Assembly: GCA_028565635.1 (NCBI GenBank)
Contig: JAOXYB010011235.1
Coordinates: forward strand, 1 to 19,869
DNA length: 19,869 bases
Reading direction: 5' to 3'
Origin: Phoronis ovalis
Lineage: Eukaryota > Phoronida > Phoronidae
This document shows, one piece after another, positions 1 to 9,800 of the stretch. How positions within the stretch are numbered: position 1 is the stretch's first letter; each line of letters starts with the position of its first letter. Both the position numbers and the translations under genes were made by a program. A model generated the notes under the pieces. The model searched no databases. It was not told the origin of the DNA and saw nothing but the letters and a program-made list of their open reading frames with translations.

Positions 1-147
1 GATAACATCACTCTAATACTTGAATAATAACAATAACCTAGATAACATCACTCTAATACTTGAATAATAACAATAACATAGATAACATAACACTAATACT
101 TGAACAACAACAATAACCTACTAGATGACCTAACATTAATACTTGAA
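1..147. repeat. 40-bp tandem repeat (minisatellite), about 3.6 copies
   Basis: Three copies of a 40-base unit starting GATAACATCA run at 1-40, 41-80 and 81-120 with only a few substitutions. A more diverged fourth copy follows at about 121-147, shifted by about 4 bases. The array probably continues left of the window. It lies in an intron of the RBM33-like gene and ends directly before the polypyrimidine tract and AG (163-164) of the next exon. Confidence 0.93.
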
Positions 148-164
148 CTTTTTTATCTTTTTAG

Positions 165-745
165 AAATAAGTGCTGAGGATCAAGCTAAAATTGATGAAT
201 TTATGTTAAAAGGTGGAAAACGTGGTCAGTATGGAAATTATAACCGCCACCACGATAAAAACAAAAATTTCCAAGCTCAGCAGGATTTTCGACAGAAGAA
301 AGAGAATAGAGGAAGACATGACAATAACTGGGATAACAGAAATTTAGTCAGAAATGAGCCTAACCCATCTAATTTTCGACCTCGCCTTCCTGTCAGTTCC
401 AGTCAAGGTCAAGGTCAAGGTTATTTACATGGAAATGCACAACCAAATGTACAGATTGTGCCAAGTGGTATCCCAGACAATAAACCTCGTAAAATATTAA
501 TAAACCCACATTTTCGGGGGACAGTTCAAGCAAAGCCTGACATTAGATTAGCATGGGATATTGGGGCCAATCAGACCAGTGGTCCTACAATGGCGATGCA
601 AAGTAATCGCCCACAATTTCCAACTCCTCTCATGCAAACTGGGACACAGATGTTACCCAGACAAGATCCAAGGCATATGATACCTGGGGCCCAGAGACCA
701 CCTTTGCTGCAGCAAGCTGTGCACCAAACTAGAACAAGTTTTCAG
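165..745 (+). CDS. RBM33: RBM33-like, exon A (Q/N/R-rich, KILINPHFRG motif)
   Basis: The acceptor is a pyrimidine run ending TTTTTAG at 164; the donor is CAG|GTTCG at 745/746. The first two bases complete a split codon. The exon encodes 193 residues. It begins ISAEDQAKIDEF, an acidic helix-like stretch, then turns into basic, disordered RG/N/Q sequence. KILINPHFRG followed by RLAWDIGANQT (about residues 117-142) is the most ordered-looking segment and probably a conserved short motif. The open frame runs back through the intron to an ATG at 143, but the splice acceptor and the lack of a 5' context argue against that start. Confidence 0.85.
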
Positions 746-3700
746 GTTCGAATTTTGTTTCTTAGCCATAAATGAGTTTGGTTTTTGGAAGTTGTGCAGT
801 CAAGTTTGTGTGTACAAAATGTATCTAAATGTCTTAGTATTAAATGATATTTTTTTGTGTCTAGGAACAGCCCAGACCACAAATGTCTCAGCAAGCATGG
901 GGACAGGTCCCTGCTTCTCAAGGATTTATGCCTAGTCTATCCATGCCAATGATGTCTCAAGCTCAGTCTCCTAACCAGGTATCTCCTCATATGGCACAAA
1001 GACACACTTTCATTCAGCAACAACAAACAACTGCTGGTTTTCAACAAGGTCAACTTCAGCAACAGCAGCAGCAGCATATGTCATTCAATCAAGGAATGCC
1101 TCGCCCACAAATGGCACAGATGCAACCTCCTTTCAACCAAATGGGACATTTACCTGGACAACAATTCAGAGGTGTGTAAATAAATTATGTATTGTATAAT
1201 ATTAAAGCTAATAATAAAATTATGTATTGTATAATTTTTGAATTTTTTTACACATTATTTTTCAAAAAAAAAATTGTAACTGTGGATTTGATATCAAACT
1301 GCAGGTTTAATCACATGATCTGTAAGGGACTTTATGTACAGATTAGCTTTGGAATGATTTTCATGAATTTAAATGTTTCTTTAGAACATTATATACATGT
1401 GTAGCAGAAATGAATTATATTAGTTATTTAATGGTGCTACATGTTACAGCTGGACCTGTCAATCAGACACAGTTTTCTCCACCCCAAAATCAACCCATGC
1501 CTTCTCAGTTTCACCAGCCACAGCAACACCTGCCTCCTAGGTCATCTCCTCAGCAGTTCAACCAAGGGGTGCCTGTCAATCAGTTCAGGCAGCCACATGC
1601 TCCACAAGTAAGTGATAGGAAATTTCCAAGCAATAGATATTCTTTGGATGAGGAATATTAAGCAACATACTATTGAAGTTTTATTTTAAGAGAGTTTAGA
1701 TAACTGGCACAACTGGTACATATTTTTTTCACTAAATATACCTTACAGTATTATTATTTACAATATAATGAACCAAGGATTTGGAAGTTTGCATGGGAAT
1801 ATTTTGAGGAATATTAATGTACAACATTCTGTCATTTGTAGTTTCAACCCCGGCAACCCAATCCTCAACAACAGTGGCAGCCTTCCCAGCAGCGATTCAA
1901 CCAACCCAGACATGAAATGCAGGGTCAACCAATCAGATCTCTTGCTGGTGCATCTCAGCCAATCAGGGCAATAGGCACTGGACAGCCACAGAGGTTTTCA
2001 CAGCAACCTCGACAACATTTCCCTCAGAGGCAACAAGTACAAAATATGTAAGTGTCAGGTGGCTTTAGTGGTCACATGCACTGTATTGAAATGAATGGTG
2101 CAGGCATGGTATTTAATCTGGCATTACCGAGTGTGTGTCGATAATCTATTTTTAATGTGAAAAATAAATTGATGGATAGTAAGGATATGCTTTGATATAA
2201 TATAAAGTAGTGAAATTTTCTTAGTAAGATATAGATAAGAATATCTTTATTGTCATATTTCATATGTACCCATGATATCAGATTTAGCTAGGCAGATTTA
2301 ACTGGTTACCTTATTTTTCTGGTCAATCCATTTGAAAATGTGCATTTAGTTAGTACACCTGGTAATGAGCATCTTGCATTTAGGCATAACAAACCACCCA
2401 AGCATCAAAAGGCTCAAGCTCGACCTCAGAAACGAAAAAGTGTAGAACAAGCACAGACAGCTGCACCTGCTAAACAAGAAAAACAGGAAATGAAACAAGA
2501 GGTATGATGAGAGTGTTTCTAATAGTTATTTGAATGCGGTAGGTGGTGCTTCCACAATCTTAAGCATTTTATAAATGAACAACCCCATAACTTTCCTCGC
2601 AAGATAAACTATTTTTTGTTCGCCAAAGCTTTATTTACTTACATTGTATGACTATTATAATTGTTTGTAAATGGTATTTTTGCTGCTTATCTTATAGGAT
2701 ATGCAGCTTTGTTGATACTTGCAGTGTTTTCATGTTCAAATTGTTGAATATGTAGCTAATTTTAAAATGTCTATTGTTATTAGTGATGGTGCCAATGAGG
2801 ACTTCTTCACGAGTTTTGAAATTTAACTTTTTAATACTATTTTATAGCTAAGAAGCTGCCATGCTTACTTTTGACAATTTTGTCTTAACTTTAATGATAT
2901 TTTGCTGAGCAATATTTATGCACACACTTGTACTTTTACGAGCTCTACAGAAGCTTTGTAGGAATGTAATCTTGATCTGTATTTTTGAAGATACAGGTCA
3001 AATATATATATATTTTTCATATTTTTGAAAAGTATTTTCTCTGGCATGCTGCCACTTTCTAGGTTACTATACCTACATATGGATGATGCACAGAAACCGC
3101 TGTTATTTAGTTACAGCCAATCAAATTGCATGTGAATTTTATTGGAGCTGAATTCATGGATATAAGATGTTGGACTGCTTTTTAGGTTACTGATTTTCTG
3201 AAACAAGTATAAAGTTGATGTTAGAATTTTAATTTCATTCGTGATTTTTTAGGAGCCTATGGATGAAGCAACCAGACAGTTGAATAAACAACTGGAAGAA
3301 CAAAAACGAAAACGGGAAGAAGTAAGAAAACGTAAAGAACTTCGCCGGCAGATGATGTCCGGCAAAGTTAAGGATGTTCTAGAAAAGAAACTTGCCGCAC
3401 AAGGTGTGTATGCAAGCTTTTGATTGAGCAAAATACTTTACCTTTGGATGTCAAAAGCTTTTAATCCTTTCGAAATAATTTTTTATTGATGAAACTATTA
3501 ATGCAAAAATATTACAGATAATTATGTGCCTGTTATGAATTTAGTTTTCTATTCGCAAAACCATTCATATCAAAAATAAATAAAAAATTACTGAAATCAT
3601 TTTATTGTTACAGTATGATTATTTTCCCTTAATTATGTTTATAGGTAGAACTATGGAAGATATAATTCCCCCTCCTCCTAGTCAAGTGGTATCTGGTGCT

Positions 3701-6040
3701 GTGAAATCTCTACAGAAGACAACGGCAGTCACTAAGCCAGTCGAAGGACAGGGAAAGATAATAAACTTAGTAAAAACACAGAATCTACAACAAAATGTTC
3801 AAAATCAGGCTCAAACTGTTAAAAACATGGGAACTATTGCTCTACAAGGAAGTCCAGGGACAACAGCGCAAGGTGAGGTCAAAGGCCGCCTTGGGGTAAA
3901 ACAAAGACTTGGTGTCAAGCCAAATTTAAATCAGAATCAAGTTCCAGGGCAAATTATGAATAGATTAGGACCTGAAAAAACATCAGCTGTGAAACAGCCT
4001 ACAATACAGAAAGGAAATTTAAGAACAATACCTTTACAAAATGACACTACAGAAGGAATGGTTAATAAATCCAGGCAAGTTATTTCACCAGGTGGCATGC
4101 AGAATGTTAAAACATCAGATAGAACTGTATTACCAGTAAATACACAGCGAACAGTGCACTTAAAGGGTCATGTTGGAGGTGACAATGGAATGGAAACGGC
4201 ACGTGTTGTCAAAGAAATCGGAGGAGTTTCATCCATGCAAGGAGTTAAACGGAAAATCTCCTTGTCTGGATCGGGTGAACAGGATGTTGCTGTACAGCCT
4301 CAGAGAGTAAGAGTTGATCTTTTTCTCTTATATACCTTGCCATGATACCTTGATATTTTAAAGTGTAAAAAGTGCATAAATATAGCATTTTATTATTTTT
4401 TTTAATTACATTTGGACAGCTGTGGTTAAAAAAATTGACCTTGTATGTAAAATATTTGCATCATATCACATCTTTATCAGTAATGGCATTAGTTTGCAAC
4501 CACATCATTGTAAACTTGAGACCTTTTCTCACATTTCAAGCTAAATGTTTCGCAATTTATGTTTGAAAAAAGTTACACCTATATTTTATAAATTTCATAA
4601 CTAAACATCTCTCTGAGAGAAATCTGTGATATGGCTTGATTTTTTTTTAACCAAAGCGACATATTCTTCTTCACCGCTGTACAAAAGTGTCTTATAGATC
4701 ATAACAGTGGCAAGATAAGAATACAAAAATACATACTTTTAGGTAAGCCTAAATATTTGTCTGTGACCATGCCTCTCCACGTATATAACCACCAGTGAGC
4801 AGTGTTGTGAATTTCAATAAATTTAGATTATTAATTTTTTATTTTTTTATATCTTTGTGAAACATAAGCTTGAAATTACATGAGAAAATGTCTGGATTTT
4901 ATGTACCCATCAATAGTTGTCACGATTTAATTCATACCTGAACTTTACCGGGGACTGAACACCAAAAAACTGGGCTTTAACGTTATTGCTAATCTGTTTG
5001 ATTTTAGAAGGTAGTGATGGGTGCTGGAGGTGATCAAGGGGCTAAAAAACGAGTCCTCATCAAATCCAAAGGTAAAGTAGAAATCACTAACCTAGCAAAA
5101 ACAACGCGTTCCGAAACCATTCAACACTTATGCGAAGAGATAGGACTTGTAGAGCAGATGAACTTGAGTGCACCTGAAGGAAAAGCCATTGTGAAGTTTG
5201 TTCAACCAGTCAGTGCTGTGAAATTCTGCAAGAAGTATAACCAGTAAGTAACATATTGACATATTTCCTTGGCAATCTTGTAGCAAAGGTATTCATTTGA
5301 GGTTACAACTGTTGAATACTATGACAGACTACTTGCATGCACTTGAGGGCATTACAGTCAGACCCTTTCAATACCGGCATCCTTTAGTTATACACAAAAC
5401 TTGTTTTTTTTAATATGATTTTAGAAAATCTTTAACTGGTGAAAATTTAACAAAATAAAAAAATATTAATAATTAGTTGTTTATGAGGGTATTTCTTAGA
5501 TCAAAGAACATAAGATTTTTTTGGTTTTGTCTCATCATGCAAAGGATGCATTTTGTGAATGAATCCGCGTCATTGTTCACTCACAAAATGTGACATGCAT
5601 GGATCGTTTGGGTCTGTGATTAGTGGCTCCACCAAGTGCATGCAAATAGTCTATTCCTGTCAATAGTCCTGCCCTAAAAATGATGAGCTAATCATATTTT
5701 CGTGTACTCACGATTTTTTTTGGCATGCTTCGTATAGCTGAATATTACAAATATACAGTTAATATGAATGCTTATCCTGCTGGGTCATCGAAATGTAAAA
5801 GTGACTAAAAAGTTGAATTCATGAAAGGAAGGCAGAATGTTTTGCTGAACACAGCTACAAACTCTTAATAGTTTTCTATTAGATCATGTCATTATCTGAT
5901 CTATACATGATCATGGCTAGACTCCATCAGATTTATCAGTGGTATATGCCATGTAGGTTTTGACTGGCCTACAAACTGCTATTTTTTACAGGCGCTTGGT
6001 AGACTTGTCTAAAGTTACTGTTCGACTTCTGCCTAACTGA
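165..6040 (+). CDS. RBM33: RBM33-like RNA-binding protein, 3' part of gene (nine exons, partial at 5' end)
   Basis: Nine exons join in frame: 165-745, 865-1171, 1450-1607, 1842-2047, 2384-2501, 3253-3403, 3645-4306, 5008-5243 and 5992-6040. Every junction has GT and AG with matching phase, giving 821 codons to TGA. In fragment numbering, residues 1-417 are rich in Gln, Pro, Asn and Arg, with motif KILINPHFRG near 117 and a poly-Gln run near 260-270. Residues 418-507 are basic and charged with a likely coiled coil. Residues 508-727 are low complexity with RLGVK repeats. Residues 742-821 resemble an RRM. The order Q/P-rich, charged helix, C-terminal RRM fits RBM33, a vertebrate nuclear protein tied to mRNA export and to the m6A eraser ALKBH5 (family knowledge from memory). 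The start codon and 5' exons lie left of the window. The exon structure is strong; the family name is less certain, and another RRM-type export adaptor is possible. Confidence 0.72.
865..1171 (+). CDS. RBM33: RBM33-like, exon B (poly-Gln)
   Basis: The acceptor is TTTTTGTGTCTAG at 864 and the donor is GAG|GTGTGTAA at 1171/1172. It enters in phase 0 and leaves one base that completes an Ala codon with the next exon. The protein is Met-, Gln- and Pro-rich and includes QQQQ and a six-Gln run. This is low-complexity, prion-like sequence, typical of granule-associated RNA-binding proteins. Confidence 0.85.
1450..1607 (+). CDS. RBM33: RBM33-like, exon C (P/Q-rich)
   Basis: The acceptor is TGTTACAG at 1449 and the donor is CAA|GTAAGTG, a near-perfect match to consensus, at 1607/1608. 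Two leading bases complete the Ala codon; the exon ends in phase 0. It encodes 52 further residues dominated by Pro, Gln and Ser, with repeated QFxQP-like blocks. The open frame continues into the intron to a stop near 1660. Confidence 0.85.
1842..2047 (+). CDS. RBM33: RBM33-like, exon D (Q/R-rich)
   Basis: The acceptor is GTCATTTGTAG at 1841 and the donor is AATAT|GTAAGTG at 2047/2048. The exon enters in phase 0 and leaves two bases (AT) that make Met with the next exon. The reading FQPRQPNPQQQWQPSQQRF continues the Q/P/R character of the previous exons. The 68-codon open frame starting at 1768 is in another frame and does not join. Confidence 0.85.
2384..2501 (+). CDS. RBM33: RBM33-like, exon E (basic, NLS-like)
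   Basis: The acceptor is TTGCATTTAG at 2383 and the donor is GAG|GTATGA at 2501/2502. It encodes 39 residues rich in Lys, Gln and Ala. The stretch ARPQKRKSVEQ resembles a basic nuclear localisation signal. The exon enters with one base completing Met and ends in phase 0. Confidence 0.85.
2502..3252 (+). other. intron of RBM33-like gene, nothing else seen
   Basis: This 751-base intron is T-rich with a GTATGA donor and a TTTTTTAG acceptor. I see no exon with usable splice sites, no RNA gene and no clear repeat, apart from a short (TA)n run near 3003-3013. Confidence 0.8.
3253..3403 (+). CDS. RBM33: RBM33-like, exon F (charged coiled-coil helix)
   Basis: The acceptor is TTTTTTAG at 3252 and the donor is CAAG|GTGTGTA at 3403/3404. 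It encodes 50 residues almost entirely Glu, Lys, Arg, Gln, Leu and Met, for example LEEQKRKREEVRKRKELRR. This pattern predicts a long, highly charged helix or coiled coil. RBM33 proteins carry coiled-coil segments, which supports the family call. Two GTs lie at the donor; only the first gives an in-frame Gly codon with the next exon. Confidence 0.87.
3645..4306 (+). CDS. RBM33: RBM33-like, exon G (large low-complexity exon with RLG repeats)
   Basis: The acceptor is ATGTTTATAG at 3644 and the donor is CAGAGA|GTAAGAG at 4306/4307. It encodes 220 residues rich in Gln, Lys, Val, Thr and Asn. MEDIIPPPPSQ lies near the start, and a tandem RLGVKQRLGVK followed by NRLGPEK lies about 80-105 residues in. 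No folded domain is evident. An upstream CAG at 3613 is not a usable acceptor: joining there brings an immediate in-frame stop. Confidence 0.88.
4307..5007 (+). other. intron of RBM33-like gene, nothing else seen
   Basis: This 701-base AT-rich intron has donor GTAAGAG and acceptor TTTGATTTTAG. A 64-codon open frame at 4372 lacks coding character. No repeats or RNA genes were recognised. Confidence 0.8.
5008..5243 (+). CDS. RBM33: RBM33-like, exon H (RRM-like domain)
   Basis: The acceptor is TTGATTTTAG at 5007 and the donor is CA|GTAAGTAA at 5243/5244. It encodes 78 residues. VEITNL fits RRM strand beta-1 (RNP2 position). SETIQHLCEEIG fits helix 1. GKAIVKF fits beta-3 (RNP1 position). VSAVKFCKKYNQ fits helix 2. 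The aromatic residues normal at RNP1 and RNP2 are absent, so RNA contact may be weak or unusual. An RRM is typically about 80 residues, so the domain finishes in the next exon. Confidence 0.87.
5549..5590. repeat. inverted repeat, 14 of 15 bp matched, 12-base loop
   Basis: The left arm 5549-5563 starts CATTTTGTGA and the right arm 5576-5590 ends TCACAAAATG. One mismatch splits the arm into 10 and 4 paired bases. The loop is 12 bases and GC-containing. It could form a stem-loop in the pre-mRNA or mark a small decayed element. Confidence 0.8.
5882..5912. repeat. inverted repeat, 8 bp perfect, 15-base loop
   Basis: GATCATGT at 5882-5889 pairs with ACATGATC at 5905-5912. It lies about 80 bases before the acceptor of the last RBM33-like exon. 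Short enough to be chance. Confidence 0.6.
5992..6040 (+). CDS. RBM33: RBM33-like, terminal coding exon (end of RRM, stop codon)
   Basis: The acceptor is ATTTTTTACAG at 5991. The first base completes a Gln codon. Fifteen codons follow, RLVDLSKVTVRLLPN, then TGA at 6038-6040. VTVRLL fits the last RRM strand, so the protein ends just after the fold with no tail. The exon continues as 3' UTR. Confidence 0.85.
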
Positions 6041-6723
6041 AAGTTGTGAAGAGTACTATTGTAGGATACAAGCATGCGAAGGTTGCCATGGTAAAACACT
6101 GGTAAATGTTGGTTGCTTTTGTTACTTTGGTTATAATGTATTTTGCACATGTTTCAAAGAGAAGGCTACAGACTGGTCTTAAGGTGGTGTTTATGATCTC
6201 AGTGGCTGTTGTTCAGCTTCACCAACATCTGGCTGACTGGTGTCGAGGATTTGTAAAGGAACATTTTTATTATTATGAAGACAATAGTGGGAGGGAACAC
6301 TTGTTAGTAGATCATAGTATGTTTTGTTTTATAATGGAAGTAATGATTTGAAATATGATTTTCACGCTAAGAGGATTAAGTGTTAATGTGCTGTGGATAG
6401 CATGTATCTACAGATGACATAGACCTTGAACTATAAATTGAATGGTGACTAAGTTAGCACTCGATATGACAAGGCAGCGCTATAATGCATACTAAAAAAA
6501 TCTAAATTCTTTGAAATATTACTTTAATATGCACATTTAGATTGTTGTTAAGTAATGTATAATCAGGTAGTAACGCCAAAAATGTTTTTAGTGTTTTGTT
6601 TGTAATTCGAATTGTTTAGAACCTTGTAAAAATAACCCTTTTGGACAAGGATAACTAAGAAAGTCACATAACTAGCTCTAGTGTACATTCACTGTATGAT
6701 TTTTATTTCCAAAATTTTTTACA

Positions 6724-6729
6724 AATAAA
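6724..6729 (+). terminator. AATAAA, candidate proximal poly(A) signal
   Basis: AATAAA lies 684 bases after the RBM33-like stop codon. It is followed about 29 bases later by a 9-bp hairpin (6758-6781). The downstream sequence is only weakly GT-rich. Confidence 0.4.
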
Positions 6730-6757
6730 TATTTAGATCTATGATGAAATAACTGTT

Positions 6758-6781
6758 ATCAGATATTCAAAGATATCTGAT
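6758..6781 (+). repeat. hairpin, 9-bp perfect stem, 6-base loop
   Basis: ATCAGATAT at 6758-6766 pairs with ATATCTGAT at 6773-6781. It sits in the likely 3' UTR just downstream of the AATAAA at 6724. Confidence 0.75.
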
Positions 6782-6821
6782 TTACAGCTACCGAGATCTA
6801 AAATGTATTTTTTAAAATTTT

Positions 6822-6847
6822 TGTATATAATGATATGCTTGTAAATA
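6822..6847 (+). promoter_or_regulatory. paired Pumilio-type sites TGTATATA and TGTAAATA
   Basis: TGTATATA at 6822-6829 and TGTAAATA at 6840-6847 both fit the PUF-family consensus UGUANAUA on the sense strand of the likely 3' UTR. Further single sites are at 7022-7029, 7954-7961 and 9084-9091. PUF proteins bind such sites to repress or destabilise mRNA. Binding here is inferred from motif only. Confidence 0.45.
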
Positions 6848-9800
6848 GGAATGAAAATGATTAAAAATCTTGTCATGGGAGAGATGATATTTCTTTCTTC
6901 AAAAAATCACGAGTCGCTTTATATGTACAGTGCATTAGTTTTCAGATAACTTTAGTTAGGTCAACACTACTTGCTATTAACTATAACTCAGGTCACGAGT
7001 TCTGAGTTGCAGAGGTATTTTTGTATATAGCATATTGACCCATCCGAGAGCAAACATGTCTCAGGTCGCGACTAGCAGTAATAGATACTATAGCGGTTGT
7101 TATGTCATTTGAGATGCTAACTGGTCAGCAAATTAAACTTTAATCTTAGTAGACCTTTAATTTTATCATTAACTTGGAGAAGAAGAAGTCTTTGGGGTAT
7201 GCATAAACTGAGGATTTTTAAATGGCACAGTTTTATGTGAAAGTGAAATACAAGTTATATTGTATGTTGCAGTGGAAGCTATGCTACACTTTCTAATTAG
7301 ACTTTTGTTAAATCATGAATACACATATATTGATGCCATGTATTAAATGTTAAGTACTCTCTACAATGGTTGCTTTGTAAACCCTGGCTGTTATAAGTAG
7401 TCGATGTGTCATTAGTACAATGGATCAGATCAGCATAACATTGAAGCAGTTGATTTGTTATAGTGACATGACAGCCATAAATATAAATTAGCGAGATTTT
7501 GTGTTAAATCTTCAGTGCATGTATATTTACGTGTTGTGCTTGAATTCAGTCAACAAAATTATGTTTGGTTTGTTTTAATTATTCGAAAAATCTCCAGGTC
7601 AGTATTTGGAGTCCATTTAGAATTTCCATTACCATTCCAGTAAATGGCTCTCCCCCCCTCGGGGCTAGTAATTTGGAATAGTAACCTGCCATAGGTTTTC
7701 ATTCTATATTTACTTAGGCTGACAGAAGAATGGTTAAAACATAAAATGCATGATTGGTTAAAGGAAAGTTCTGCAAAGGTTTTTTGTTCATTTACAAATT
7801 TTATGGAAACATATTATGTTACTGGTAGCTCCAGGTGATTGTTGTATAAACATTCTAATAAAAAATCACTACTGACACGCCTACTATAACAGCCAAGGTA
7901 ATATCTAAATTGTAAAATTTGTTAATTAAATTATGTATTAGTTCACAGTAAGCTGTAGATAACGGTGTTTATTTTGGTTTCATTGCTGCTTTAATGCTGT
8001 TGTGTGTAGTAGATAAGAGAAAGTAGTTGAGATAAATGTTTTAAGGATGCAAGCAAGGTTATCCCTTTTCTGTGTTACCATACATTGATTCAATGCTAGT
8101 TTTCTAAATTGTTGATGTATTTATAATTTCAGGTTTTCTACTGGTTCCATCCAATGTAGCAGTTCAGTCAGCCCATGTGTTAATCAAAGTCCAACTTTAC
8201 CAGTTTTATACTAGCAGATATGGGTCCTACTGTTATCAACCATTTTAATATTACATTGAGCAGTAAATATTGATGTTTGTGTAGCAGAATATTTCTTTTG
8301 TAGGTAAAGTGCCAGAGAGAAAGATGAATCTAAAATATAAGGTTGAATTTCTCTGATCTGCTTGGAAAACTTAGTGTATTTACATTTATTTCCAGGTCTT
8401 CTGTATAACAACTTAACCAAGTTGTGGAGCTACTATATCTTACCTTTGTTGGAACTTTTGATAGTTGATTTGAATTATGTTTGGAAGTTGCATTTTATTT
8501 ATTAAGTAATTCCCTTATTAACAAGCATATTAAATGTCTCAAATGTTAATGCCCTATGTTGGATGACATTGCTGTAAATTCTGTTGTTGGTAATCTTTGT
8601 CCTTGACTTGCATCCTTAAAACATACTATAGGTTATAAAAAGCTATAGTAATGGATGATGAATGCTGATTTAATTAAACTGACTTTACAAAATATTTCAT
8701 ATTAATGATTTCTCTCATTTCGATATTAAAATAGAATGATTTGGAATTAGAACAAGAGTTGAAGTGAAGTTATATCTGGCAAGGTCATTTGCGAAGTTAA
8801 GATTGTGTATGTTTGAAGCAATTAGTTATCAAATGTTTGTGTTCCAGTTTCATGGCTCTGTTAATCTTCTGAAAGCTTGTCACCCATAATAGTTTTTGCA
8901 AAATAATGTATCTAGGAATTAATGTTTTGATCTCAAAGAGAATCAGTCCCTAAACAAGTAAAAACTGCTTTATCAGCATTCGTCTTCCGGTTAGGGGAAC
9001 AATACCAGTGTTCTTTGCTATGCCATTAATTGATGCAGAAAAGTTTCACACTTGTGCATGTTGAAATATGTAGGTAAGATTAGTGTAAATAATATTCCTC
9101 ACATGTTTATAACTTGTCACCTATTGGTGTTTAAGCCGACAAAGACTTGGAACGCGATGTATTGAGTAGAAATGTATTGATGGCACAGATTAGGTGCAAA
9201 TATGTTTCTAGGCAGTTTTCACAAAGAAACTGTCTTTCACTGATAATTTAATACCTATGGTGCCATAACTAAACGACCAATAACGACTTAGCAACATATG
9301 TGCCAGCTTTTTAGCTGTGTTGCCTATCACTACTACAAGCTAATGGCATTTATACTTGCATTTTAGTGATATTGTTGTGTGCATAGATGTTATAGCAATA
9401 ACAGTGAGAGATCATCAGAATCCTGCCATCTCTGTTGGATGTCATCTACTTATGGAAGAGTTGACAATTACTGCAGCAAGACAGTCAAAACGCACATGCT
9501 CAATTTATGGTCTTGTGTCTGTGCTATATGCTATAAACTGTTGGTGCAGGTTCTGACAGTCTCTCATTGTGTTACTGGCCATTGTATATGCATAGTAGTA
9601 CATGAATAATTTTTTTTAAAAAGTAACTATGTGGCTATAATGCAGAAATCAAGTCATTTTCTGCCTCTGTTTTATAGAAACCTGCCTTTGCAGACTGAAG
9701 TGTGCCCACTGTTGTAGTTTAACGCAGTCCTGTAGTTTTGTTGTTATTGTTGTCTGTTGTTACTGTGTTGGGTAGTGCTTGTTTATTGTCGATACAAGGG

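Larger units (their letters stand above)
5244..5991 (+). other. intron of RBM33-like gene with two inverted repeats
   Basis: This 748-base intron has a strong GTAAGTAA donor and an ATTTTTTACAG acceptor. It contains a 15-bp imperfect inverted repeat at 5549-5590 and an 8-bp perfect one at 5882-5912, both listed separately. No coding potential was seen. Confidence 0.8.

Noticed and set aside
1768-1974. 68-codon open frame overlapping RBM33-like exon D
   Set aside because: It is in a different frame from the spliced product. The Q/P/R-rich frame with phase-matched junctions explains the region.
3249-3431. 60-codon open frame on the - strand opposite exon F
   Set aside because: It is the antisense of a charged-helix exon with good splice sites and has no coding features of its own.
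6106-6351. 81-codon open frame with hydrophobic start, after the RBM33-like stop
   Set aside because: It lies in the T/G-rich probable 3' UTR, where Leu, Val and Phe codons arise freely. It has no recognisable family and no splice or promoter context.
9356-9609. two overlapping + strand open frames of 66 and 76 codons
   Set aside because: They overlap in different frames, have Cys/Ser-rich random-looking products and lie in the probable 3' UTR.
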